From: Alphaproteobacteria bacterium
GTDB taxonomy: Bacteria > Pseudomonadota > Alphaproteobacteria > JANSWW01
Assembly: GCA_024743275.1 (NCBI GenBank)
Contig: JANSWW010000015.1
Coordinates: forward strand, 1 to 64,000
Direction: 5' to 3'
Length of the DNA stretch: 64,000 bases
Below are positions 48,950 to 57,625 of this stretch, in pieces (position 1 is the stretch's first letter; each line of letters starts with the position of its first letter). A program made the translations under genes and the position numbers. Under the pieces are notes generated by a model, which was not told the DNA's origin, searched no databases, and saw only the letters and a list, made by a program, of their open reading frames with translations.

Positions 48950-51688
48950 ATGTCGTTACAGGAAAATGCGAGGGTCGTTCTAAAGGACAAGGATAACTTC
49001 TTCGATGCGTCGGCGGTTCGGCTGACCTTTTGTCCCGAATGGTGCTTTCGCGAGGACGACAGCCCGGAAGAGGTGGCCCTGCTGCAGACTCTCGGCCGAG
49101 AGGTCGGGAAGTGGGGAGCTTTCGCGCTCTATGGAACGGGGCGCTTGACCAAATACATGCTGAAGCATGTCCCCGGCTTCGCCGAGTCCGTGGCGGTCAT
49201 CATCACCGACGACTATGACGATCCCGCGGTCCTGCCCCATGTGGATCGGGTCGCGCCCGATGCGATCCCCGACAGCGTCAAAATGGTCTTCCTGTGCACC
49301 AAGCGCACCTTTCCGCGGATGCAGATGCGCTATCGCATTCCCGGATCGAAGCGGATCATCGACCCGACGGTGCTGGAGACCCTGCTCGGCGACAAGCTGC
49401 CCCGACGTGCCTGGATTCCGAAGCCGACCAGCATCTACCCGATCAAGCTGCAGGATATGGATATCCGCCCGAACCTCGACGTCCTTCTGGTCGATTGCCC
49501 CTCCCGGAACCTGTCGCTAATGCCGAACGGCCTCGGCTTCGTCTACAACGCGATCAAGGCGACAGGCTGCGATCTGCAGCTCTTCGATTTCGACAACTAC
49601 TGCTACCATTTCTTTCATATCGAACGGCTTTTCGAGTGGGGTGGCACCATCCTCCAGCCGGACGGCACGCCCCTGCCGAAGGACCCTTGGCAGGTCCATG
49701 AGTTCAGCATGTGGCAGGAACAGCCGATCAACGACTATCTGCAGCCGCTGATCGAGTTGCTGGCCGCCAAGATCGTGGCGGCGTCGCCGAAAATCCTGGG
49801 CCTTTCCGTCAGCGGCGCCAACGAGGTGGCCTCTCGCCGGATGGTCAATCTGATCAAGGCGGCGAATCCGGAGATCACGGTGATCGTCGGCGGGTTCAGC
49901 TGCTATCAGCCCTCCATCGGGATGCGGGCGTTCCCGGAATGCGACTATATGTGCATCGGTGAGGCGGATTTGACCGCGGGAAAGCTCGTCTCCAAGCTTC
50001 TGGCCGGCGAGTCGGCGGTTGGGCTGCCGGGCGTGATGTCGCGCTTCGACGCGCCGGACCAGCGGTTTGTTCCCGCCCCAATGGCGCACAATCTCGATCG
50101 GCTCGAGCCGCCGCGCTACGAGTGGACCGACCTATCCAACTACCGCACCTTCGCCGGCACCCAGGTCGCTCCCGTGATCGCCAGCCGCGGCTGCCGCTGG
50201 TCGCGCTGTACCTTCTGTGCCGAGCGGTTCTATTGGCGCATCCATTCGGCGAAGGCCTTCGTGGACGAGCTGGAGTGGCTCTATGATCGGGGCATCTGGG
50301 CCTTCAACTTCAATGAGAGCGACCTCAACGGCGACCCACAACGGCTCGTCGACATCGCCGAGGAAGTGATCGCCCGTAAACTACCCTTCAATTTCGGCGG
50401 TCAGCTCCGGATCAACAAGGGGAATGACCGGAACTTCTTCGAAACCCTCGCCAAGGCCGGATTCTCCCTGCTGCGCTTCGGCGTCGACGCCTTCGCCGAC
50501 GGTCCGCTGCGGGAGCAGAAGAAAGGCTACAGCAAAGATGTCATCCGACAGAATCTGAAGGATTGCCACGACCAGGGTATCTATACCCAGGTGAACTGGG
50601 TCATCGGTGTCCCGGGGGAGACCATGGAGGATATCGACGAGGGCATCGATTTCATCCTGGAGAACCGCGAATACATTGATTCGCTGGAGAACATCCATCC
50701 CCTGATGCTGGTCGTGGGGTCGGTCTACTGGCTCGATCCCGAGGCCTATGGCATCAAATTCCGTCGTCCCCAGGAAGAGATCATGGATGCGCATCCGCGT
50801 TACGTGCCGCCGGATCTTTGGTACAGCACCGGACCCTACATCGATAACCAGGTGCGCAAGGAGTACTTCACCCATATCGTCCGTCGCCTGCGCGCGGAGG
50901 ACTTCCCGATCGGGTCCTGGGCGGACAAGGTGATTTCGGATGTCGAGGAGGACCGCGAGTTCTTCGAGCGCACCGACCTGGAAGAAGACGCCCGCCGCCT
51001 CGAGAAGCAGTTTGTGAAGTCCTTCGAGGGCTACGACATCTTCGGTTATGACGGCATGTACTACGCGGTCCCGGAAGGCTATGGCGAGGTCGAGGCGCGC
51101 GAGATCGCCAAGGTGTTGCCGCCGGGCTTGTTGCGCGAGTCGGATGTCACGGGTCTTGAGAACAGCATCCGGTCGACCCGGGCGATCGCGGAACGGTTCG
51201 CCGCCCTCGAGTCCTCCTGTACGACCGTCGGTCCGTTCGACAGCGTCTATCTCGACCCCGGCAAGGCGGACGAGGGCGATGGCCGGGAGCGGGGCTTCCT
51301 GCCGGACGACGGCGTCACCCTGCTGACGGTCCAGGGCGAGCGCTTCGCCGTCTCCGACGCGGATCTGAAAGAAGCCTATCTCAAGGCGGCGAAAACCTGT
51401 GTGGAGCAAGGCCGCGATCCGAAGCGGATCCGGTTGCAGCCCTCCCATGCCGCGATGAACCCGTTCACCCATCTCGCGGTCGCCAGCATCGAGGACTACG
51501 CCCTCTTCACGGTGAACTTCATGCGCTATTACGCCGTGAAGAGTTCCTCCTTCGATCGGGAAATCCTGCATGTGGATCTCGAGCGGGACCGGGAGGTTCT
51601 GAGGGCCAACACGCCGAAGGAGCTCATCACCCTGGTGCGGGCGCGCCTCGCCGCCGAGAAGCGCCGCGCCGTGGTGGCCGCCGAATGA
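48950..51688 (+). CDS. Cobalamin-binding radical SAM protein of unknown function, 912 aa
   Basis: Domain order by eye: an N-terminal Rossmann-like domain (about 50-145, ALYGTGRLTKYML), a B12-binding domain (about 172-350, with LLVDCPSRNLSLMPNGLG and VIVGGFSCYQP), and a radical SAM barrel (about 405-610). The cluster cysteines are C415, C420 and C423 (GCRWSRCTFC). The first spacing is C-x4-C, against the canonical C-x3-C. A roughly 300-residue C-terminal region of unknown type follows. It is far longer than BchE (544 aa) encoded nearby. AGGCGGAGG lies upstream of the ATG. The next gene starts inside the stop codon, so the two products are probably made together. Likely chemistry is a B12-dependent methylation or rearrangement; the substrate is unknown. 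Confidence 0.85.
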   Translation: MSLQENARVVLKDKDNFFDASAVRLTFCPEWCFREDDSPEEVALLQTLGREVGKWGAFALYGTGRLTKYMLKHVPGFAESVAVIITDDYDDPAVLPHVDRVAPDAIPDSVKMVFLCTKRTFPRMQMRYRIPGSKRIIDPTVLETLLGDKLPRRAWIPKPTSIYPIKLQDMDIRPNLDVLLVDCPSRNLSLMPNGLGFVYNAIKATGCDLQLFDFDNYCYHFFHIERLFEWGGTILQPDGTPLPKDPWQVHEFSMWQEQPINDYLQPLIELLAAKIVAASPKILGLSVSGANEVASRRMVNLIKAANPEITVIVGGFSCYQPSIGMRAFPECDYMCIGEADLTAGKLVSKLLAGESAVGLPGVMSRFDAPDQRFVPAPMAHNLDRLEPPRYEWTDLSNYRTFAGTQVAPVIASRGCRWSRCTFCAERFYWRIHSAKAFVDELEWLYDRGIWAFNFNESDLNGDPQRLVDIAEEVIARKLPFNFGGQLRINKGNDRNFFETLAKAGFSLLRFGVDAFADGPLREQKKGYSKDVIRQNLKDCHDQGIYTQVNWVIGVPGETMEDIDEGIDFILENREYIDSLENIHPLMLVVGSVYWLDPEAYGIKFRRPQEEIMDAHPRYVPPDLWYSTGPYIDNQVRKEYFTHIVRRLRAEDFPIGSWADKVISDVEEDREFFERTDLEEDARRLEKQFVKSFEGYDIFGYDGMYYAVPEGYGEVEAREIAKVLPPGLLRESDVTGLENSIRSTRAIAERFAALESSCTTVGPFDSVYLDPGKADEGDGRERGFLPDDGVTLLTVQGERFAVSDADLKEAYLKAAKTCVEQGRDPKRIRLQPSHAAMNPFTHLAVASIEDYALFTVNFMRYYAVKSSSFDREILHVDLERDREVLRANTPKELITLVRARLAAEKRRAVVAAE

Positions 51689-52167
51689 CCGGGGCGGCCT
51701 CCGAGCGGGAGGGGGGAAAGCGGGAGATCGGCATCTTCATCACCCATCCCTTCCATGTCGTGTCGGAGTGGGAGGCGATGGGAGAGCTGTTCGCGGAAAG
51801 CGATGCGGTCGACGCGATCAACTATTCGGTCGCCTGGTATGATCCCGGCCTCGATCCGAATACGGAAATCGGCGAAAAGGCCATCGGGGAATGGCTCGAA
51901 TCGCAGATCATTCCGGTCGATGTGGTGGTCCTGCTGTCGAGCCTGGTCCCGAAGCGGTTGGGCCGCCGGTGGATCGACGAGGCCCTGAAATACGCCCGAC
52001 CCCTCGGCAAACCGGTCATCGGGGTCCCGCCGGGGCCCGACGCGACCGAGGTCTCCGAGGCGGCCGCCGCCCTCTGCGACGCGACGGCCCCGTGGTCGGT
52101 CGAGGGTATCCTCGCGGCCTATGACCGGGTGCTGGCGTCGCGGGACAGCACCCAGGCATCCGGCTGA
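51685..52167 (+). CDS. TIR-like (MTH538/DUF1863, ThsB-type) domain protein
   Basis: 160 aa, a single domain. The pattern fits the MTH538 TIR-like family: GIFITHPF (about 16-23, matching the F-I-S-H-S/W start of TIR strands), YSVAWYDPG, a helix, DVVVLLSS (79-86), then WIDEALKYARPLGKPVIGV with a conserved Trp96/Glu99 pair. The family contains NAD-processing immune proteins such as ThsB of Thoeris, and others of unknown role. ATG overlaps the stop of the radical SAM gene (ATGA), implying a joint function. It ends 7 bp from the convergent bchJ. Family assignment was made by eye and needs a profile search. Confidence 0.65.
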   Translation: MTGAASEREGGKREIGIFITHPFHVVSEWEAMGELFAESDAVDAINYSVAWYDPGLDPNTEIGEKAIGEWLESQIIPVDVVVLLSSLVPKRLGRRWIDEALKYARPLGKPVIGVPPGPDATEVSEAAAALCDATAPWSVEGILAAYDRVLASRDSTQASG

Positions 52168-52174
52168 TCCACCC

Positions 52175-52783
52175 TCAGCGGTCGAGTACGAAGCGGTAGT
52201 CGAAATTCCCGCCGCTGCTCTCGATGGCGGGCAGCGCGTTGATCGAGAGGCGGGCGTCGACCCGCCGGAACAGGGCCTCGAAGACGGCCGCATACCAGAG
52301 ATCCGCCGGCGGCGGCAGAATGCTGGCGCTCAGCGAGATCGCCCGCGATCTTTCCCGTGGCGCGGTTCGGCCGATCTTGAAATCGGCGGACCCGGCGAAG
52401 GTCCAGGCGTGGCGGGCGATGGCGCCGGACAGCATTTTGAGGCCCATGGCGGTTGGCAGCAGCTTCAAGATCAGCTTCGCGACTCCCGGGATCCGGTTGG
52501 CGTAGATATAGTCCGCCGTCCGATGGCCGGCCTCGATGGCCACACTGCGCGCCGCCTTATCCGACAGACGATCCCGGATCGCCCGAAACAGCAGGGCGAC
52601 CGGTTCCTCCGCCACCATGTCTGTCGGCGGCCGGTCGTGCCACGCCGCGATTCCGGCCTGATCGGCGCAGGCATGGGCGAAGTCGGCCCCGTATCGATCG
52701 TCCAGAACCGCCAGGGTCTGGATGATCGCGTTGGGGCCGATACGGGCCTGGTTTTCCGTCCCGTGCACCATCACCGTCACCAC
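52175..52783 (-). CDS. bchJ: Bacteriochlorophyll synthesis V4R-domain protein BchJ
   Basis: 202 aa from GTG 52783, which has GAGGG seven bases upstream (ATG 52771 is the alternative). It shows the BchJ pattern: RIGPNAIIQ near the N-terminus, YIYANRIPGVAKLILKLLP in the middle, and a C-terminal V4R domain. BchJ was first called the 4-vinyl reductase. Later work gives vinyl reduction to BciA/BciB and leaves BchJ an accessory role, perhaps handling the Mg-protoporphyrin substrate. It follows bchE by 11 bp on the same strand, so one operon. Confidence 0.85.
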   Translation of the reverse strand: MVTVMVHGTENQARIGPNAIIQTLAVLDDRYGADFAHACADQAGIAAWHDRPPTDMVAEEPVALLFRAIRDRLSDKAARSVAIEAGHRTADYIYANRIPGVAKLILKLLPTAMGLKMLSGAIARHAWTFAGSADFKIGRTAPRERSRAISLSASILPPPADLWYAAVFEALFRRVDARLSINALPAIESSGGNFDYRFVLDR

Positions 52784-52794
52784 GACTAGACCCT

Positions 52795-54429
52795 CTAGAG
52801 GCTCAGATGTTCCGTCTGGTGATGGTCTTCCGGAGTCTTGTCGGGCTTGCCCGCCACGGCCGGTTCCGGTCGCTTCTCCTCCTGCTTGGCCAGCCTGGTT
52901 TCCGCGGCCTTCTCGACGGCGGAGACCCAGTCCTCGGTCGAGGCCGGGATCGGCCGGACGCTCGGATTGAAGTCGAAATTGACCGACTTCTTCGACTGCG
53001 GCCCCCAATAGTTCACCCGGCCGAGATCGTAGAAGCTGCGTTGGACGCCCGCCTTGAGGAAAGCCTTGAGACAGCCCAGCAGATAGCGTCGCCGGAAACC
53101 CGTACCGCGCCAGGGGTAGTTGAAGAGCGCCTTGCGCATATAGAAGCGCCGGTAATTGTTCATCACCCGGTCCAGAAGCTCCTCGCGCTCCATCGCCGCC
53201 GGCTTCATGATCGGCGTGACGAAGTTGTATTTTGAGAAGTCGAAGACCTCGACCTTCTCTTCCAGTTCCTTGAACAGCGGCGAATAGGGCCAGGGGGTGT
53301 ACATCGCCCAGTTGGCCAGGTCCGGATCCCAGTCCCGGGCCATCCGATAGGTCTCTTCGAGGGTGTCCGCCGTCTCGTTGTCGAGGCCGACGATGAACTG
53401 GGCCTCGACGAAGATATCCGCCTGACGCAGCAATTCGATCGCCCGCTTGTTGTCGGCGATCTTGGTTTCCTTGTTGAACCGGTCGAGCCGCAGCTGCGCC
53501 GCCGCCTCGGTTCCGAGGCTGACATGAACCAGCCCGGCCTTGCGGTAAAGCGGCAGCAGTTCCTCGTCGCGCAGGATGTCGGTGACCCGGGTGTTGATGC
53601 CCCACTTGATTTTGTCGGGCAGACCCCGGGCGATCAGCTCCTCGCAGAAGGCGATGAACTTTTTGCGATGGATGGTCGGTTCCTCGTCGGCGAGGATGAA
53701 AAAGCCCACACCATGCTCGTTGACCAGATTCTCGATTTCGTCGACGACCTTTTTCGGGTCCCGGACCCGGTAGTCGCGCCAGAACTTCCACTGGGAACAG
53801 AAGGAACAGGTGAACGGGCAGCCCCGCGCCATGTTCGGGATCGCCACCTTCACACCGAGGGGGATGTAGATGTACTTGTTCCATTCGAGCAGGGACCAGT
53901 CGGGCGTGATCGCGTCGATGTCCTTGACCGTCGGGGCCGCGGTCGTCGCCACCACCTCGTCGCCGTCGCGATAGGCGATGCCCTTGATCTCCCGCCGCCG
54001 CTCTGTCCAGTTGCCGTCGGCCACCGCCTTGACGAGCTCGACGATGATCTCCTCGCCCTCGCCGCGGACGATACAGTCGATCCAGGGCGCTTCGTCGAGC
54101 ACCTGGAGATACATGAAGGTCGCGTGGATGCCGCCGAGGACCTTCACCGCGTTGGGACAGCACTCGCCGGCGATCTTCAGCACCCGCTCCGCCGTGTAGA
54201 TCGAGGGGGTGATCGACGTGGTGCCGACCAGATCGGGCTGAAGCTCGGTCAGACGGCGGGCCAGTTCCTCGTCATCCAAATTGTTGGTCATCGCATCCAG
54301 GAAATGGATGTCGGTGAAGCCGGCCGCCTTGAGCGACCCGGCGATATAGGCGGCCCAGGCCGGGGGCCAGTTACCGGCGATTTCGGCTCCGCCGGAGTGA
54401 TAATTCGGGTGAACCAGGACAATCCGCAT
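52795..54429 (-). CDS. bchE: Anaerobic Mg-protoporphyrin IX monomethyl ester cyclase BchE
   Basis: 544 aa. Cobalamin-binding N-terminal domain starting [20 protein letters not shown], followed by a radical SAM domain with C204, C208 and C211 (CPFTCSFC, canonical C-x3-C-x2-C). The start and the whole length fit BchE closely. It forms the isocyclic ring of bacteriochlorophyll without oxygen. GGGAGGG precedes the ATG. A perfect PpsR/CrtJ box and an FNR-type box lie within 70 bp upstream, matching oxygen and light repression plus anaerobic activation. Confidence 0.94.
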   Translation of the reverse strand: MRIVLVHPNYHSGGAEIAGNWPPAWAAYIAGSLKAAGFTDIHFLDAMTNNLDDEELARRLTELQPDLVGTTSITPSIYTAERVLKIAGECCPNAVKVLGGIHATFMYLQVLDEAPWIDCIVRGEGEEIIVELVKAVADGNWTERRREIKGIAYRDGDEVVATTAAPTVKDIDAITPDWSLLEWNKYIYIPLGVKVAIPNMARGCPFTCSFCSQWKFWRDYRVRDPKKVVDEIENLVNEHGVGFFILADEEPTIHRKKFIAFCEELIARGLPDKIKWGINTRVTDILRDEELLPLYRKAGLVHVSLGTEAAAQLRLDRFNKETKIADNKRAIELLRQADIFVEAQFIVGLDNETADTLEETYRMARDWDPDLANWAMYTPWPYSPLFKELEEKVEVFDFSKYNFVTPIMKPAAMEREELLDRVMNNYRRFYMRKALFNYPWRGTGFRRRYLLGCLKAFLKAGVQRSFYDLGRVNYWGPQSKKSVNFDFNPSVRPIPASTEDWVSAVEKAAETRLAKQEEKRPEPAVAGKPDKTPEDHHQTEHLSL

Positions 54430-54448
54430 GACGCTTCCCTCCCAAGAA

Positions 54449-54466
54449 TGTCATGTAGAATTGACA
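54449..54466 (-). promoter_or_regulatory. PpsR/CrtJ operator upstream of bchE
   Basis: TGTC-N10-GACA, a perfect match to the palindromic consensus TGTcN10gACA used by PpsR/CrtJ, the aerobic repressor of photosynthesis genes. It is 20 bp upstream of the bchE start codon. Confidence 0.75.
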
Positions 54467-54485
54467 CAAAGATAGTAAGGCTAAT

Positions 54486-54499
54486 TTGACATCGATCAA
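54486..54499 (-). promoter_or_regulatory. FNR/FixK-type box upstream of bchE
   Basis: Reading toward bchE, TTGAT-CGAT-GTCAA differs at one position from the TTGAT-N4-ATCAA consensus. Its centre is 63 bp from the ATG and 35 bp from the centre of the PpsR box. FnrL activates bchE in Rhodobacter species; the same is inferred here. Confidence 0.7.
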
Positions 54500-54642
54500 A
54501 GACAGAGAAAATTGACGCGTCGCGGCGGTCCAGCGGCCCGGTTCTTGTTGGGGTTTTGTTTCGCCAATCACCGCCCGATATCCTTTAAAATACTGGCTTC
54601 AAAAGCTTTGCAGTCCGAAAGGCCGCGGAGTAGAAGGGCGCC

Positions 54643-55266
54643 ATGACGACAGCACCGATACCGCACCTGCATCAGGGTGACCTGCCCGACGGCCTCGATC
54701 TGGGGCCTTCCGTGGCCATCGATTCCGAAACCATGGGCCTGCGACCGGAACGCGACCGGCTCTGCCTGGTCCAGCTCTCCGCCGGCGACGGCACCGTCCA
54801 TCTGGTCCAGTTCCGAAAAGGGGCTTATGACGCCCCCAATCTGAAGGCGTTGCTGACCGACCCGGCCGTCTTGAAGATCTTCCACTATGCCCGCTTCGAT
54901 GTGGCGATCTTCCAGCATTATCTCGGTGTCACCACGGCGCCGATATACTGCACCAAGATCGCGTCCAAGCTGGTCAGGACCTTCACCGACCGCCACGGCC
55001 TCAAGAATCTCTGCCAGGATCTGTTGGGCGTCGACATCTCGAAGCAGCAGCAGAGCTCCGATTGGGGGGCCGAGGAGCTGACCCGGGATCAATTGATCTA
55101 TGCGGCGACCGACGTTTTGCATCTTCACAAGATCAAGGAGATCCTCGACGGCAGGCTTGCCCGGGAGGAGCGGACCGGGGTCGCCCAGGCCTGTTTCGAC
55201 TATTTGCCGACTCGCGCCTGGCTTGACCGTCACGGCTATGAGGAGCATGACGTCCTTGACCATTGA
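54643..55266 (+). CDS. rnd: Short ribonuclease D (DEDD 3'-5' exonuclease)
   Basis: 207 aa, only the exonuclease domain. The HRDC domains of E. coli RNase D are absent, as usual for the alphaproteobacterial form. The DEDDy motifs are visible: IDSETMGL (about 26-33), FHYARFDVAIF (about 84-94), and YAATDVLHL (about 153-161). The expected role is trimming tRNA and other stable-RNA 3' ends. It diverges from bchE and precedes lptC by 14 bp. Confidence 0.88.
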   Translation: MTTAPIPHLHQGDLPDGLDLGPSVAIDSETMGLRPERDRLCLVQLSAGDGTVHLVQFRKGAYDAPNLKALLTDPAVLKIFHYARFDVAIFQHYLGVTTAPIYCTKIASKLVRTFTDRHGLKNLCQDLLGVDISKQQQSSDWGAEELTRDQLIYAATDVLHLHKIKEILDGRLAREERTGVAQACFDYLPTRAWLDRHGYEEHDVLDH

Positions 55267-55280
55267 GGGTTGACGGACTC

Positions 55281-55955
55281 ATGACCGATACCGACATCGC
55301 CGGTTCCCGCCGCCGCGGCCTGGACGCCGTGCAACGCGCCGAGCGGCAGGGCGTGCGCATGTCCCTGCGCTACAGCAGGCTGGTCTTCGGCATGAAGGTG
55401 CTGCTGCCCGCCCTCGCCCTGACCCTGACGGTTCTCGTCGTGGTCTGGCCGGAACTCAATGACGATCCCAACCGCTTCCGTCTGACGGAGAGCACCGTCA
55501 GTCGAAGCGACGCGGACCGGCTGGAAATGAGGAAGGCGCGCTATCTCGGGACCGACGAGGACGGCCAGCCCTATGTGGTGACCGCCGAATCGGCCCGTCA
55601 GGACACGGCGGATGGCGATCTCATCTATCTCGATGCCCCGACCGCCGATCTGACCACGGTCGAGGGCGATTGGGTGGCGCTGACCGCGTCGAACGGGATC
55701 TACGCCAAGGACGTCGAGACCATCGATCTGTCCGGCGGCGTCAGTCTGTTCCACGACCGGGGCTACGAGTTTTTTTCCGAGACCGCTTTCGTCGATCTTG
55801 CCGCCGGGGTGACCGAGGGGCCGAACCCGGTCACCGGCCAGGGCGGTTTCGGCGAGGTGACCGCCGAGAGCTTCCGGATCAGCGAGCGCGGCGACCGGAT
55901 CCATTTTCGCGGCAAGACCCGGCTGATCCTCTATCCGGAGACCGAGACCCCATGA
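55281..55955 (+). CDS. lptC: LPS export protein LptC
   Basis: 224 aa. A cytosolic basic N-terminus, a single membrane helix (about 39-60, MKVLLPALALTLTVLVVVWP), then a periplasmic beta-jellyroll of the OstA/LptC type. It passes lipopolysaccharide from LptBFG to LptA. ATG 55281 is preferred over the TTG at 55263. lptA begins at an ATGA overlap. lptB is not in the window. Confidence 0.88.
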   Translation: MTDTDIAGSRRRGLDAVQRAERQGVRMSLRYSRLVFGMKVLLPALALTLTVLVVVWPELNDDPNRFRLTESTVSRSDADRLEMRKARYLGTDEDGQPYVVTAESARQDTADGDLIYLDAPTADLTTVEGDWVALTASNGIYAKDVETIDLSGGVSLFHDRGYEFFSETAFVDLAAGVTEGPNPVTGQGGFGEVTAESFRISERGDRIHFRGKTRLILYPETETP

Positions 55956-56851
55956 CCCTGATCAAACCCATGATCAAAGGCCTGTTTCTTCTCCTCCTTC
56001 TGTCCTCGGACGTCACCGAGGGTCGGGCCCAGACCCTTGGCCTGGGCGGCGGGTCGGAGGACGGGCCGCTGATCGTCGAGGCCGATCAGGGCATCGAGTG
56101 GATCCGCTCCGACCAGGTCTATGTGGCCCGGGGCAACGCGACCGCCAGCCGGGGCGGGACCACGGTCGCCGCCGACGTCCTGGTCGCCCGCTACCGGCAG
56201 CGGGGCGGGGAAACGCAGCCGGCGCCCGCCGACGGGACCCCGCTCGCCGGCGAAGGCGGGACCGAGATCTACCGGCTTGAGGCGACCGGCGCGGTGCGGA
56301 TCTTCACAGATCGGGAAGAGGTCGTCGGGGACGAGGCGGTCTACGATCTCGACCGCAAAGTGGTCGTGGTGCGCGGTGGCGATTTGCGCCTGACCACCCC
56401 GGAGGATGTCATCACGGCGCGCGACAGCCTGGAGTATTGGCAGGGCGAGGGCTATGCCGTCGCCCGGGGCGATGCCGTGGCCGTCCGGGCCGACCGGCGG
56501 ATCGAGGCCGACGTGCTGGTCGCCCGCTTCAAGGAGGGGGCGGACGGTCTCGCGGTCTCGCGGATGGAGGCCACCGGCGGTGTGCGGATCGCCACGCCGA
56601 ACGAGGTCGCCCTCGGCCGGGAGGGCGTCTACAATCTAGACACCGAAATCGCGACGCTTACCGGCGATGTGCGCATCACGCGGGGCGACAACCAGCTCAA
56701 CGGGGAAACCGCCGAGGTGAACCTCAAAACCGGGGTCAGCCGGCTTCTCGGTCGGGACGAGGGCAACCAGCGCACCCAGGTTCGGGGTCTCTTCGTGCCG
56801 GAAGACGCCCAATCGGACGACGCCCAATCGGACGACGGCCAATCCGAATAG
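55952..56851 (+). CDS. lptA: LPS transport periplasmic protein LptA/OstA
   Basis: 299 aa. A signal peptide (about 1-26, with LFLLLLLSSDVTEGRAQ) is followed by repeated OstA beta-strands (PLIVEADQGIEWIRSDQ, EATGAVRIFTD, EATGGVRIATP, LTGDVRITRGDNQLNG). It should form part of the periplasmic bridge for LPS. The last 15 residues come from a 15-bp tandem repeat. The start overlaps the lptC stop. Confidence 0.86.
   Translation: MTLIKPMIKGLFLLLLLSSDVTEGRAQTLGLGGGSEDGPLIVEADQGIEWIRSDQVYVARGNATASRGGTTVAADVLVARYRQRGGETQPAPADGTPLAGEGGTEIYRLEATGAVRIFTDREEVVGDEAVYDLDRKVVVVRGGDLRLTTPEDVITARDSLEYWQGEGYAVARGDAVAVRADRRIEADVLVARFKEGADGLAVSRMEATGGVRIATPNEVALGREGVYNLDTEIATLTGDVRITRGDNQLNGETAEVNLKTGVSRLLGRDEGNQRTQVRGLFVPEDAQSDDAQSDDGQSE
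56804..56848. repeat. 15-bp tandem repeat at the 3' end of lptA
   Basis: GACGCCCAATCGGAC twice in perfect copies (56804-56818, 56819-56833), then a third with three changes (56834-56848). It encodes the repeated acidic tail DAQSD-DAQSD-DGQSE and runs to the stop codon. Confidence 0.88.
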
Positions 56852-56854
56852 CGC

Positions 56855-57172
56855 TTAGGCCAGCTTCACCATGCCGTCGACGACGGTGACCGGGACCGAT
56901 TCCAGGGTATCACCCTCGCACGGGCCCGAGGTGCAGAAGCCGTCGGAGATCCGAAAGGTGGCCGCATGGGTCATGCAGGCGAGATGGGCGCCGTCATCGG
57001 TGACGAACTCGTCGTCGTCCATCTGAAGCGGCGTGCCGAGATGGGGGCAGACGTTGATATAGGCGACGGCACCGTCGCCCTGGCGGACCACCACGACCTC
57101 GCCGGTCGGGCCGTCGACCCGCTTCGCCTCGCCATCCTCGATCTCTTTCAGCGCAATCAAATCGGTGCTCAC
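56855..57172 (-). CDS. Rieske 2Fe-2S domain protein
   Basis: 105 aa, a single Rieske domain of the small soluble ferredoxin / NirD type. Cluster ligands are in CPHLGTPL (Cys and His) and CMTHAATF (Cys and His). The second motif lacks the usual Pro. It likely serves as an electron carrier for an unknown oxygenase or reductase. GTG 57172 overlaps the stop of the EVE-domain gene (GTGA). Confidence 0.85.
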   Translation of the reverse strand: MSTDLIALKEIEDGEAKRVDGPTGEVVVVRQGDGAVAYINVCPHLGTPLQMDDDEFVTDDGAHLACMTHAATFRISDGFCTSGPCEGDTLESVPVTVVDGMVKLA

Positions 57173-57588
57173 GGCGTCACTCCCGCTTTTTCACAAATGA
57201 TTTTCCAATGCTCGTCGGCGATCGGCATCACCGACAGCCGGGACTGTTTGACGAGCGCGATATCGGCGAGACGCTCGTCCGCCTTGATGTCGGCCAGCGT
57301 CACGGGTGCCGGCACCGGCTCGACGGCGGCGACATTGACCATGCCGAACCGTCCGGAGGCGTCGCTCGGGTCGGGGTAGTATTCCTTCACCACCTCGACG
57401 ATGCCGACGATCCGCTTCTCGTTGACCGAATGGTAGAAGAAGCCCCGGTCGCCGATCTTCATGGGCTTCATATTGTTGCAGGCCTGGTAATTGCGGACGC
57501 CGTCCCACTCGCCATTGTCGCGCCCGGCCGCGACCTGATCGTCCCAGGACCAGGTGTTGGGTTCCGACTTGAACAGCCAATAGGCCAT
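57169..57588 (-). CDS. EVE domain protein
   Basis: 139 aa. Opens MAYWLFKSEPNTWSWDDQ and contains GVRNYQACNNMKPMKIGD and FFYHS, the YTH/PUA-like EVE fold that binds modified nucleobases in nucleic acid. Widespread stand-alone members lie beside tsaD and YciI genes in alphaproteobacteria. AAGGAGAGAG precedes the ATG. Confidence 0.9.
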   Translation of the reverse strand: MAYWLFKSEPNTWSWDDQVAAGRDNGEWDGVRNYQACNNMKPMKIGDRGFFYHSVNEKRIVGIVEVVKEYYPDPSDASGRFGMVNVAAVEPVPAPVTLADIKADERLADIALVKQSRLSVMPIADEHWKIICEKAGVTP

Positions 57589-57625
57589 CGCTCTCTCCTT
57601 GCTGACTCCTTGTAGACCGGGGTGC

